64,000 nucleotides of DNA from assembly GCA_016000265.1 (NCBI GenBank), contig JAECRL010000002.1, positions 124,001-188,000 of the forward strand. The letters are read 5' to 3'. Shown here piece by piece: positions 45,507-53,905 of this stretch. This DNA comes from Burkholderiales bacterium. GTDB lineage: Bacteria; Pseudomonadota; Gammaproteobacteria; Burkholderiales; Burkholderiaceae_C. Position 1 is the first letter of the stretch, and each line of letters starts with the position of its first letter. The position numbers and the translations under genes are program-made. Below the pieces are notes generated by a model. That model was not told where the DNA came from and searched no databases. It saw only the letters and a program-made list of their open reading frames with translations.

Positions 45507-46837
45507 GGGGGGCTTGTTTCGGATTCGGGGTCCAGCGGGCGCAAGGTGCCGGCGCTGATGAGGGCCACGGCTTCGTCGTTTGTCTGGACGTGGTGGGGCT
45601 CGAGCTGCCAGGCCCAGGGCGAGCGGGCGAGGTCGCCGGTCAGGCCTTTGAGGGTCTGGGCCTGCGCGTCGCCGACCAGGGGCATGAGTTGCATGCGGTA
45701 AGCGGCTTGGGCGAAGCGCCCACCGAGGATGGCGTCGCTCACCGGGCGGGGGGCGTCGCCAAGCTCCCGCCAGCGCCCCAGTTGGGACACCAGCGCACCC
45801 AACTCGGCCGGCAGGCTGAGGGTGTCGAGCGAGCCGGGGGCGGCTTCTGCAGGCGGGGGCAGGCCGTCGGCCAGCGAGGCGCCGGGGCGGTCGCGTTCGA
45901 ACTCACCTTCGGCCACGTCGATGAGGTCGTGCGGGCTGACCATCACCGGTCGCACGGGCAGGCTGAGCGCGTCGCCCAGCAGCTCGTGCAGGGCCGGGTG
46001 CTGCTGCAGCCAGGTGCGCACGTCGGAGGTGGTCAGGCCGGTGGAGCCCAGGGTGACGCGCTGGCGGTCGGCTTGCTGCAGCGCGCGGGTGAACTGGCTG
46101 GCCATGGACAGCAGGCGCGCCTGCTCCTGGCCAATGGCGCGGGCCTCGCGCTCCAGGCGCGGGTCGTCGTGCTCGGCGCGGATCAGGGCGGTCAGGGCCT
46201 GGCCGGCGCGGTCGACCAGCTGCAAGGCGCGGTCGAAGCGCGGCTGGGCGGCGCGCAGGCGCGACTCCGAGCCGCTGGCGATGGCTTCGGCGAAGCCGTC
46301 GTGCAGGCGCGCGAGCTGGGCGTGGAGGTGCTTGAGCTGGTTGGCGTTGGCCAGGCCGAGTTGCTGCGCACCCGCCACCTGGGCCAGCAGGCCGGCCATC
46401 TCGTCGTCTTCGGCCGAGGCGACCGGGGTGGTCAGCGCGGCCAGCAGCGCGTGGACCTGCTGAGCCAGCGGCGGGAGGTGGTAGTCCTGCGGGGTGGCGT
46501 CCCAGGCCAGCAGACCGAGTTCACGCAGGCGCTTGAGCGCGCCGTCCAGGGCCTCAGGCCACAGCATGTGGAAGAGGCGGTTGAGGTCGTCGCGCGACAG
46601 GCGGGCCTGCGGTTGCGAGGCCAGCTCCATGAAGCACCACAGGCGCAGCTGCACGCCGGCCTGCGGGCCGGTGAAGAGGCCGCGCAGCGCGGAGATCAGG
46701 TCCTGGCGTTGTTGCAGGGCCCAGGCCAGCGGCTGCTCGGGCACGGCTTCGGCGTCGCGAAAGAAGTGCTCGAAGCGGGTGCTGTCGGCGGGTCCGTCGT
46801 GGGTGTCTTGGGGTTCTGGGACAGGGGCCTCGCTCAT
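45503..46837 (-). CDS. MukF/MksF-like (JetA-like) kleisin subunit
   Basis: A 444-residue helical protein. An N-terminal winged-helix-like region (VQLRLWCFMELASQPQARLS, DALKRLRELGLLAWD) is followed by a helical bundle (LARLHDGFAEAIASGSESRL, LVDRAGQALTALIRAEHDD), a Pro/Ala-rich linker and a smaller C-terminal domain. That order matches MukF/MksF kleisins bridging the SMC heads. First gene of the three-gene operon. Its start lies 51 bp from the divergent methyltransferase gene, so both promoters share that interval. The call depends on context as much as on sequence. Confidence 0.68.
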   Translation of the reverse strand: MSEAPVPEPQDTHDGPADSTRFEHFFRDAEAVPEQPLAWALQQRQDLISALRGLFTGPQAGVQLRLWCFMELASQPQARLSRDDLNRLFHMLWPEALDGALKRLRELGLLAWDATPQDYHLPPLAQQVHALLAALTTPVASAEDDEMAGLLAQVAGAQQLGLANANQLKHLHAQLARLHDGFAEAIASGSESRLRAAQPRFDRALQLVDRAGQALTALIRAEHDDPRLEREARAIGQEQARLLSMASQFTRALQQADRQRVTLGSTGLTTSDVRTWLQQHPALHELLGDALSLPVRPVMVSPHDLIDVAEGEFERDRPGASLADGLPPPAEAAPGSLDTLSLPAELGALVSQLGRWRELGDAPRPVSDAILGGRFAQAAYRMQLMPLVGDAQAQTLKGLTGDLARSPWAWQLEPHHVQTNDEAVALISAGTLRPLDPESETSPP

Positions 46838-46888
46838 GGGGGTGGATTGTGCCGGATCAAGCGGGCCGAGCGGGTACCATGCCGCCGG

Positions 46889-48088
46889 ATGAGCGACGCC
46901 CCCTGCATCCACTGGACCGAATCCGACCAGCCCCACCACGCCAGGTGGCGCAGCCTGGCCGATGTGCCGGCCCCGCGACGCGTGGTGAAGGCCGATGACA
47001 CCCTGTCGGCCGACGCCGCTTACCGCCTGGTCTGCGAGGGCACGGGGTTGCTGTGGCAGGGGGACTTCCACCAGGCGCGGCAGATGCTGCAGGCGCTGGC
47101 GCGGCGCATCGACCGCCGGGCCGAGCGCGCGCGCCGCCCCGCCACCGAGCGGGCCGCTGTCGCCCTGACCCAAGACCTGACCCAGGTCTACCACCAGCAC
47201 CGCCGCGCCCAGGCCGAGCGCGCGCGGCTGCTGGGCCTGCTGTTGCTGCCCTTCGACGCCGACCACCGCGTGCCCCTGCGCCGCGCGCCCGACGTGCGCG
47301 AGGCCTGCCTGGCGGCGCATGGCGACGTCGACGGGCCCTACGTGGCCTCCCTGCGCGAATTGCAAGGCCTCATCGGCGCGCACGAGTGGCGCAAGAAGGG
47401 CGTGCCCGTGGCGGCGCTGGGCGACCGCATCCACCCGCACCACGGCGTGTTCTCGCCGGTGCGCGGCGAGTACCTGGACCTGGTGCGCGACGCCCCGCTG
47501 CCGGTGGCGTTGACGGCGCAGGGGGCCCAGGGCGAGGCCTGGGACATCGGGGCGGGCACGGGCGTGTTGTCGGCCGTGCTGGTGCACCGGGGCGTGCCGA
47601 GGGTGGTGGCCACGGAGCTGGCCCCCCGGGCCTTGGCCTGCGCACAGGACAACCTGCAGCGCCTGGGGCTGGACTCACGCGTCACGCTGCTGCAGGCCGA
47701 CCTCTTCCCCCCGAGCGAGCCGGGGCGGCCGGCGCGCGCTGCGCTCATCGTGTGCAACCCGCCTTGGCTGCCGGGGCAGGCCAGCTCGGCGGTGGAGCGG
47801 GCCATCTACGACGCCGACAGCCGCATGCTGCGCGGCTTCCTGGCGGGCCTGGCGGCGCACCTGCTGGCGGGCGGCGAGGGGTGGCTGATCCTGTCGGACC
47901 TGGCGGAGCGCCTGGGCCTGCGTTCGCGCGAGCAGCTGCTGGGCTGGGTGGCCGCCGCGGGCCTGGTGGTGGCGGGGCGCCTGGACATCCGCCCGCGGCA
48001 CGGCAAGGCGCAGGATCGCGACGACCCGCTGCACGCCGCGCGCTCGGCTGAGGTCACGTCCTTGTGGCGCCTGACCGCGGCGACCTGA
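46889..48088 (+). CDS. Class I SAM-dependent methyltransferase (PrmC/HemK-like motif)
   Basis: A 399-residue protein. The C-terminal half is a Rossmann methyltransferase: motif I WDIGAGTGVLS (DIGAGTG at 219-225), acidic motif II VVATELAP and the catalytic NPPW (290-293) in VCNPPWLPG. NPPY/W marks N-methyltransferases acting on glutamine, adenine or similar planar nitrogens. The N-terminal ~200 residues are helical and include GVFSPVRGEYLDLV just before motif I, as in PrmC-like family members. Divergent from the condensin operon. Substrate not assignable. Confidence 0.85.
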   Translation: MSDAPCIHWTESDQPHHARWRSLADVPAPRRVVKADDTLSADAAYRLVCEGTGLLWQGDFHQARQMLQALARRIDRRAERARRPATERAAVALTQDLTQVYHQHRRAQAERARLLGLLLLPFDADHRVPLRRAPDVREACLAAHGDVDGPYVASLRELQGLIGAHEWRKKGVPVAALGDRIHPHHGVFSPVRGEYLDLVRDAPLPVALTAQGAQGEAWDIGAGTGVLSAVLVHRGVPRVVATELAPRALACAQDNLQRLGLDSRVTLLQADLFPPSEPGRPARAALIVCNPPWLPGQASSAVERAIYDADSRMLRGFLAGLAAHLLAGGEGWLILSDLAERLGLRSREQLLGWVAAAGLVVAGRLDIRPRHGKAQDRDDPLHAARSAEVTSLWRLTAAT

Positions 48089-48218
48089 GCCCCCGCGCCA
48101 TCCCCTCATTTGGGGCATGTGCGTGGCGCATGCCACCCAGTTCTCGCCTCGCCCTTTCGGGGGCTGTGAGATAGTGAGGACGACACGGGCGCACCGTGCC
48201 CGGTCAGAAGGAGGTTCC

Positions 48219-48404
48219 ATGCAAACGCTCGACGAAATGCTGTCGCTCAACCTGCTGACCACGGACCAGCATCACGAAATCGGTGCCTGGGTCCGTCAGG
48301 CGCGCACCCCGGACCGCATCCTCCAGATGCCCCCCCACCTTTGGGCCGTGCTGGAGCAAGCCAGCCTGCTGATGGACTTCGAGGGCGTGGGCGCGCCCCA
48401 TTGA
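48219..48404 (+). CDS. Small conserved-looking hypothetical protein
   Basis: A 61-residue protein starting MQTLDEMLSLNLLTTDQHHE and ending in an acidic/hydrophobic helix (AVLEQASLLMDFEGVG). It is supported by an excellent ribosome binding site, AGAAGGAGG, 4 nt before the ATG, and by an extended -10-like TGAGATAGT at 48167-48175. No signal peptide, cysteine motif or membrane segment is seen. It has no function I can recognise. Confidence 0.7.
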   Translation: MQTLDEMLSLNLLTTDQHHEIGAWVRQARTPDRILQMPPHLWAVLEQASLLMDFEGVGAPH

Positions 48405-48549
48405 CGCGCACCCCCGCGCAAACGAGATCAGGGATGACCCTGGTTTGGCGGACGAAAGCCCTGGGGGACCCCCGGCATGCAGGACGCGGTGACGACAATA
48501 CGGCCTCTCTTCGCCCTTTCGTTGCCGCCCCCCCGGATGGCTTGCCGTC

Positions 48550-49545
48550 ATGCCCATCTCCCCCCTTCACCTGCGCACCCTGATCGACACCTTGGCGCTC
48601 GATGGCCACCCCCATCGCCGGGCCCTGGAGCTCGCCGGCCTGAGCGAGGCGGACATGGAGCCGCAAGGCCCCTGGGTGGACGACGCCTGGCTGGACCGCC
48701 TCATGCAGGCGGCCATGGCGGTGACGGGGGACCCGGCTTACGGCTTCACGGCCAGCACCAGCCTGGCTCAGACGCGTTACGGCCCGCACGCCTTGTTGAT
48801 CGTGCAGGCGCCCTCCCTGCGCCAGGCGCTGCAAGACATCCGCGAGTTCGCGCCGCTGCTGGTCGAGACGCCGGAGCTGGACGTGATCGAACAAGGCGGG
48901 GAGTCGCTGATGGTGGCGCGCCCGCTGGGTTGCTCCCCCGAGGGGCTGCGGTTTCGCACCGAGTGGCTGATGTCCCTGTGCGTGCAGCTCTCGCGGCGCG
49001 CCGGTGGGCGGGGCGAGGACGTGCTGGAGGCCACCTTCCCCTACCCGCAGCCGTCGCACATCGAGCGCTACCGCACGGTCTTCGGCCAGAACCTGCGTTT
49101 CAACGCCGAGCGAGCCACCTTGCGGTTCCCCAGCCTCCTGCTGGACACGCCCTTGCCCGGCCACGACCGCGTGGTCTACGACACCCTGAGGTTGCAGGCC
49201 GAGACCCAGCTCGCCCTGCGGTTTCAGCGCATGGACATCGTGCACGCCATGCGCCAGGCGGTCTTCAAGGCCTTGCCCCAGGTGCCCGACGCGCAGGAGC
49301 TGGCCGCCCTGGTCGGGCAAAGCGAGCGCAGCCTGCGCCGCCAGCTCGCCAAACGCGGCCTGAGTTGCGCGGAGGTGGTGCAGCGCTGCCAGCGCGAGGT
49401 GGCCGAGCGCCTGCTGGCCGAAGGGCGCCTGCCCATCAAGCAGATCGCCGACGAAACCGGCTTCTCCTCGGCCAGTTGCTTTCACCGCGCCTTCCGCCGC
49501 TGGCATGGCGTGACACCCAGCGAGTGGCGCGGCAGCGGGACGTGA
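48550..49545 (+). CDS. AraC-family transcriptional regulator
   Basis: A 331-residue regulator. The N-terminal ~190 residues resemble the arabinose-binding-type domain of OruR/ArgR-like AraC proteins (YGFTASTSLAQTRYGPHALL, EATFPYPQPSHIERYRTVFG). The C-terminal double HTH includes ELAALVGQSERSLRRQLAKR and the signature LPIKQIADETGFSSASCFHR with AFRRWHGVTPSEWR. It probably senses a small molecule. Target genes are unknown; nothing adjacent is an obvious catabolic operon. Confidence 0.9.
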   Translation: MPISPLHLRTLIDTLALDGHPHRRALELAGLSEADMEPQGPWVDDAWLDRLMQAAMAVTGDPAYGFTASTSLAQTRYGPHALLIVQAPSLRQALQDIREFAPLLVETPELDVIEQGGESLMVARPLGCSPEGLRFRTEWLMSLCVQLSRRAGGRGEDVLEATFPYPQPSHIERYRTVFGQNLRFNAERATLRFPSLLLDTPLPGHDRVVYDTLRLQAETQLALRFQRMDIVHAMRQAVFKALPQVPDAQELAALVGQSERSLRRQLAKRGLSCAEVVQRCQREVAERLLAEGRLPIKQIADETGFSSASCFHRAFRRWHGVTPSEWRGSGT

Positions 49546-49621
49546 CGCCCCGGGTGGGTGTATCGTCACGTCCCTGAGGCCGGGCGCATGGACCCGGCCC
49601 ACCGCCTTTGCCGCGTGGAAC

Positions 49622-51421
49622 ATGACCGATTCGCCCCGCCACCTGACACTCAGCCTGCGCGGCTGGTTCCGCCTGATCGCCGTGGGACTGGTGCTGGTCG
49701 TGATGCTGGGCGTGGCGCGATTCGTCATGCTGGAGCTGGCGCAGTTCGAGCGCGCCGCCCAGGGCATGCAGGCCGTGGGCAAGCTGCGTGTGGCCCTGGT
49801 GGCCGCCGAGATGGTCTCGCGCGAGCGCGGGCCCACCAACGGCGTGCTGGGAGACGCCTCAGCCGGTGACCCCACCTTGCGCGCCGCCTTGAGTCAGGCC
49901 CGCGCCCGCACCGACCGGGCCGTTGCCGACTTCCAGCGCGTGCTCAGCCAGGAGGGCGACAACCCGCGCTACCAGCAAGCCCGGCGCGATGCCTCCACCT
50001 TTCACCTGGCCCTGCGGCAGGCCCGAGCCAGCGCGGATCAGCAGGCCAGCCAACCTTGGGCCCAACGCTCGCCCCCAGGCATCCGCGACAGCGTGCGCGG
50101 CATGGTCGAGCTCGTGCCCCGCCTGGCGCCGGCCATCACCTTGTTCGCCGACGAGGCGCAGCACTCCGACCCCCGCCTGGCGGCCTCGGTGTGGGGTGCG
50201 CGCATGTCGGCCGAGCTGCGCGAGTACGCGGGCCTGCTGGGCTCGCTGTTCACGCCCGCGCTCACCCGCCAGGAGCCCTTCTCCGTCGAAGAGCGCGACG
50301 CCATCGAGCGGGTCAAAGGCCGCATCGAAGAGCTGCATCACCTCATCGGCCTGCGGGTGGGGCAGGGCAACCCGTCGGATGCGATCCTGGCCTCGCACGC
50401 GGCCATGGAGCAGGACTACTTCGGCGCCGCCGCCCGCTTGCTGGAGGCCGTCCAGGCCGCGGGCCGCAGCGACGGCCGCTATGGCCTCACGCCCGCGGCG
50501 TTCGCCCAGCAGTACGTGCCGCGCATGGACGCCATCCTGGCGCTGCGTGACGTGCTGCTGGAAGACGCCGAGCGGCGCAGCGCGCAAACCCGCGACCAGT
50601 CGCGCGAGTCGCTGGCCTGGCTGGTGGCCCTGACCGCCTTGCTGCTCGGCCTCGTGCTGGGCATGCTGCACCTGACCCGCCAGCGCATCATCCTGCCGCT
50701 GTCCCAGGCCGCCCATGCCCTGCACGCCCTGGGTTCGGGCGACTTCAGCCCCCCGTTGCCGGTGGCGCGCGCCGACGATGAGATTTCCGCCGTGATCGGG
50801 GGCATCGCCGCCTTGCGTCAGCAAAGCCTGGCGCGCATCGAACTCGAGCGCGAGCGCGACAAGCTCATCGAAACCCTGCGCGCGCAGTCCACCACCGACT
50901 TCCTCACCCAGCTGCCCAACCGACGCGCCTTCTTCGAAGCCGCCCAGGCCGAGATGGCGCGCGCCCAGCGGCACGGCTTCGGCCTGGTGGTCTTGCTGAT
51001 GGACGTGGACCACTTCAAGCGCGTCAACGACAGCCGCGGGCACACCGCCGGCGACCTGGCCCTGGTGTCGGTGGCCCAGGTCCTGCGCCAGAGCCTGCGT
51101 CAGGGCGACCTCTCGGCGCGCCTGGGCGGCGAGGAGTTCGTGGCCTTGCTCAGCCACTGCTCGCCCGACGCCGGCGTGGCCTTCGCCGAGCGTTTGCGTG
51201 AAGCGATCCAGGCGCAGGCCGTGGACGTGGGCGCGGGCCAGGAGCCGCTGCACCTGACCGTCAGCATCGGGCTGGCTGATTCGCTCCACCACGGCCACGA
51301 GCTGGACGCCTTGCTGGCCTGTGCCGACGACGCCATGTACCGCGCCAAGCGCATGGGGCGCAACCGCACCGAGCGCGCGCGGCCCCCGGCGGACGTCAGC
51401 GAGTCGGCTCGGCTGCTTTGA
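49622..51421 (+). CDS. Membrane-bound diguanylate cyclase (GGDEF)
   Basis: A 599-residue c-di-GMP synthase. An N-terminal helix (FRLIAVGLVLVVMLGVARFV) is followed by a large periplasmic helical sensor (residues ~40-330) with the VAAEMVSRERGPTNGVLGD block seen in nitrate-sensor-like or chemoreceptor helical domains. A second helix (LAWLVALTALLLGLVLGMLH), HAMP and the GGDEF domain come next. The active site is LGGEEF, and the inhibitory I-site RQGD lies five residues before it, so product feedback should work. Substrate-binding LMDVDHFKRVNDSRGH is intact. The gene's last 26 bp overlap, tail to tail, the convergent lipoprotein gene. Confidence 0.93.
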   Translation: MTDSPRHLTLSLRGWFRLIAVGLVLVVMLGVARFVMLELAQFERAAQGMQAVGKLRVALVAAEMVSRERGPTNGVLGDASAGDPTLRAALSQARARTDRAVADFQRVLSQEGDNPRYQQARRDASTFHLALRQARASADQQASQPWAQRSPPGIRDSVRGMVELVPRLAPAITLFADEAQHSDPRLAASVWGARMSAELREYAGLLGSLFTPALTRQEPFSVEERDAIERVKGRIEELHHLIGLRVGQGNPSDAILASHAAMEQDYFGAAARLLEAVQAAGRSDGRYGLTPAAFAQQYVPRMDAILALRDVLLEDAERRSAQTRDQSRESLAWLVALTALLLGLVLGMLHLTRQRIILPLSQAAHALHALGSGDFSPPLPVARADDEISAVIGGIAALRQQSLARIELERERDKLIETLRAQSTTDFLTQLPNRRAFFEAAQAEMARAQRHGFGLVVLLMDVDHFKRVNDSRGHTAGDLALVSVAQVLRQSLRQGDLSARLGGEEFVALLSHCSPDAGVAFAERLREAIQAQAVDVGAGQEPLHLTVSIGLADSLHHGHELDALLACADDAMYRAKRMGRNRTERARPPADVSESARLL

Positions 51422-52241
51422 CCGCCTGGCCTTTGCCCGCCGCGGCCGAAGCGGCCGCGTCGTAAGCCTCGTCAAAGGGCGCGCCCGCGTTGACCTGCTC
51501 GATGAAGCGCAGCAGGCCCGCGGTGCCCACGTGCTGGAGCCACGGGCGCAGCGCCTGGCCGGCCGCGGTGTAGACCGGGTGGATCTCCGGCTCGCCGCGG
51601 GCGCGCCGCTGCGCGTTCTGGTCCTCGCCATGGCGGTGCACGGCGGCCAGCCACTGGTCCAGCGTGCGCAGGCGCCGCAGCCCGTGGGCCGAAGGGCGGG
51701 CCACGTCGTGCGCCACCAGCCACCGCCAGTGCGCCTCGCTGTGCTCGGGCGCGTCGCTGATGGCCACCGCCACGCCCTCGTCGAACCACTGCGGCATGTG
51801 CCACCAGCCGCGCCAACTCAGGCGGCTGCGCATCTCGGTGTGCGACCACTCGTGTGCCAGGAAGTGCCAGTTCAGCCCGCGCGGCGACAGCAGGATGCGG
51901 TCGCCGTAGACCTTGGCCACCGAGCCCCGCCCGCCGAAAGCCGCGTAGCAGGCCTCGGTGAAGCAGGCGTGCACCACCGGGCGCGAGCGCACCTCGCCAT
52001 AGGCCTGGCGGATGGCCGCTTCCGCGCGCGCCAGGGCCGCCTGCAGCTCGGCGCCGCGCCGGGCCTGCTCGCGCTCGTCGTCGCCGGCTTCGATGTAGAG
52101 CCCGGGCGCGACCGGCTCCAGCCCCGCCCACTGCGGGCTCAGCAGCCGCCCGCCTTGCAGCACCGAGCAGCCGCTCAACAGCAGGGGCGTGAGCAGCAGG
52201 ATCGCCACCCAGCTGCGTCGCCACGTGCGCCGCGCGTTCAT
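51396..52241 (-). CDS. Lipoprotein with a gluzincin-like HExxH metallopeptidase motif
   Basis: A 281-residue predicted lipoprotein with lipobox LLSGC (Cys25). The zinc motif is HEWSH (130-134) in FLAHEWSHTEM, and a candidate third ligand Glu155 lies in WFDEGVAVAIS, 25 residues after the first His, as in gluzincins. Two cysteines (HACFTEACYA) may form a disulphide. The start overlaps the stop of the upstream lipoprotein gene (ATGA), so the two are coupled. The 3' end overlaps the diguanylate cyclase gene by 26 bp in antisense. Peptidase activity is inferred from motif geometry only. Confidence 0.75.
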   Translation of the reverse strand: MNARRTWRRSWVAILLLTPLLLSGCSVLQGGRLLSPQWAGLEPVAPGLYIEAGDDEREQARRGAELQAALARAEAAIRQAYGEVRSRPVVHACFTEACYAAFGGRGSVAKVYGDRILLSPRGLNWHFLAHEWSHTEMRSRLSWRGWWHMPQWFDEGVAVAISDAPEHSEAHWRWLVAHDVARPSAHGLRRLRTLDQWLAAVHRHGEDQNAQRRARGEPEIHPVYTAAGQALRPWLQHVGTAGLLRFIEQVNAGAPFDEAYDAAASAAAGKGQAVKAAEPTR

Positions 52242-52723
52242 GGCGACACCCACTCCGCGGGCAGCTCGATCTCGCCGCTGGAGCGAAAGCTCACCCCGCC
52301 CAGCACCGTGCCGGCCAGGCGCCCCCGCAAGACGTAGTCGATGCGCTGGTTGCCGCCTCGGGCCATGCCCAGGGCCTGGCGCACCAGCGACAGCGCCGAG
52401 ACCGACACCGGCAGCGTGATGACGGCCTCGCCGAAGCGCGGCACCTCGCCGCGTTCGTTGCTGACGCCGCTGGCGAAGGGCTGGCCGCGCACGTCCAGCT
52501 CCACCGACAGGCCGTCGTAGCCGAGCGCCACGTCGTTGGGGTTGACGACGCGCAGCTTGAGCGCCAGGCGCGCCTCCAGGCCCTCGCCGCGCAGCGGCTC
52601 CACCCCGACCACGTTGACCCGCACCGGCTCGCGCCCCATCAGGCTGGCGCACCCCGACAGCGCCAGGGCGGTGGCGCCCAGCGTCAGCCATCGCGTGCAT
52701 TGGCGTCGGTTCATCATCGGCAT
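52238..52723 (-). CDS. LEA14-like (WHy-domain) lipoprotein
   Basis: A 161-residue lipoprotein with lipobox ALSGC (Cys25). The body has the LEA type 2 pattern: VNVVGVEPLRGEGLEARLAL, LKLRVVNPNDVALGYDGLSV and VITLPVSVSALSLVRQAL. Such proteins are known in plants and bacteria and are often linked to desiccation or envelope stress. The ATG at 52723 has GGAG 5 nt upstream; ATGs at 52717 and 52714 are alternatives. It is coupled by a 4-bp overlap to the HExxH lipoprotein gene. Confidence 0.82.
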   Translation of the reverse strand: MPMMNRRQCTRWLTLGATALALSGCASLMGREPVRVNVVGVEPLRGEGLEARLALKLRVVNPNDVALGYDGLSVELDVRGQPFASGVSNERGEVPRFGEAVITLPVSVSALSLVRQALGMARGGNQRIDYVLRGRLAGTVLGGVSFRSSGEIELPAEWVSP

Positions 52724-52856
52724 CGGGGCTCCGTGGGTCGAGTGGACCGGGCCATTGTAGGCAGCGTGCGTGTCAGCCAAACCCCTGCGCGGCGTCGGGC
52801 TGGGCGCACGTGGTTACGATGTATTTCAAGCCGTCCATCAACCCAGCGCCCAGCAC

Positions 52857-53537
52857 ATGCCGACCCCCATCCAGATCGATTTCGTCTCCGATGTCTCCTG
52901 CCCCTGGTGCGCCGTGGGCCTGTGGTCGCTGCAGCGGGCCCTGGTCGAGCTGCAAGGCGACGTCAGCGCCACCCTGCGTTTTCAGCCCTTCGAGCTCAAC
53001 CCGTCGATGGGGCCGGGCGGGCAGGACATCACCGAGCACCTGACGCAGAAGTACGGCAGCACACCCGAGCAGCAAGCCGAGATCCGGTCGGTGATCCGCC
53101 AGCGCGGCGCCGAGGTCGGTTTCGCCTTCAACGCCGAAGGGCGCGGCCGCATCCACAACACCTTCGACGCCCACCGCTTGCTGCACTGGGCGGGGCAGGC
53201 GCACCCCGGGCAGCAGCTGGCGCTCAAGCAAGCCCTGCTGCGCGCCTGCCATGGCGAGCGCCAGGCCATGGACCAGCACGGGGTGCTGCTGGCGGCGGTG
53301 CGCGAAGCCGGGCTGGACGAAGCCCGCGCCGCGCAGGTGCTGGCCTGCGACGAGTTCGCGCAGGAGGTGCGCGAGCAGGCGGCATTTTTCACCTCACGCG
53401 GCATCCGCTCCGTGCCGGCGGTGATCGTCAACGGGCGACACCTGATCTCGGGCGGACAGCCGGTGGCCAGCTACGTGCAGGCCTTGCGTCAGATCGCATC
53501 GGCGCCGCCGGAGGCCGCGGCGTCGCAAGCGTCGTAG
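52857..53537 (+). CDS. DsbA-family (FrnE-like) dithiol oxidoreductase
   Basis: A 226-residue protein with the thioredoxin-like DsbA fold and active site CPWC (15-18) in VSDVSCPWCAVG. FNTFDAHRLLHWAGQ-like helical insertion residues (NTFDAHRLLHWA) and the cis-proline loop RSVPAVIVNG are characteristic of the FrnE/2-hydroxychromene isomerase-like branch. There is no signal peptide, so it is probably cytoplasmic. ATG at 52857; frame is open upstream but without a ribosome binding site. Confidence 0.9.
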   Translation: MPTPIQIDFVSDVSCPWCAVGLWSLQRALVELQGDVSATLRFQPFELNPSMGPGGQDITEHLTQKYGSTPEQQAEIRSVIRQRGAEVGFAFNAEGRGRIHNTFDAHRLLHWAGQAHPGQQLALKQALLRACHGERQAMDQHGVLLAAVREAGLDEARAAQVLACDEFAQEVREQAAFFTSRGIRSVPAVIVNGRHLISGGQPVASYVQALRQIASAPPEAAASQAS

Positions 53538-53572
53538 CATCGGGCCATCCTGCCAACGCACCCGAGGTCCCC

Positions 53573-53854
53573 ATGAAAGCAAGCTGGAACGGCGTCGTCA
53601 TCGCCGAAAGCGACGACATCGTCACCCTGGAAGGCAACCACTACTTCCCGCGCGAATCGCTCAAAGACGCCTACACCACCTTCAGCAACCACCGCAGCAG
53701 CTGCGTCTGGAAAGGCCAGGCGCAGTGGTTGAGCCTCTTCGTCAACGGCGACATGAAGCCCGACGCGGTCTGGTTCTACCCCGAGCCTTCGGACGCGGCC
53801 AAAGAGATCAAGGGCCGCGTGGCCTTCATGCCGGGCGTGACGATTTCCGAGTGA
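53573..53854 (+). CDS. DUF427 family protein
   Basis: A 93-residue protein with the complete DUF427 pattern: WNGVVIAESDDIVTLEGNHY, FPRESL, CVWKGQAQWLSL and AVWFYPEPSDAAKEIKGRVAF. The domain occurs widely in bacteria and fungi; its biochemical role is not established. It lies 35 nt after the DsbA-like gene and 51 nt before dbpA. Confidence 0.93.
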   Translation: MKASWNGVVIAESDDIVTLEGNHYFPRESLKDAYTTFSNHRSSCVWKGQAQWLSLFVNGDMKPDAVWFYPEPSDAAKEIKGRVAFMPGVTISE

Positions 53855-53905
53855 TCCTGGGCGGGAAAAGGGGCGCTCGCCTGGCCATTGCCGGGATAAT
53901 CGCGC

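Noticed and set aside
41904..45701. A plus-strand open frame of about 1265 codons opposite the SMC operon.
   Set aside because: Same high-GC shadow effect. The minus-strand SMC and MksE-like proteins carry intact family motifs and tight gene junctions.
41934..46837. Complete Wadjet/JetABCD defence system.
   Set aside because: The fourth gene (JetD/MksG toprim nuclease) is absent on both sides, so only the condensin part can be supported.
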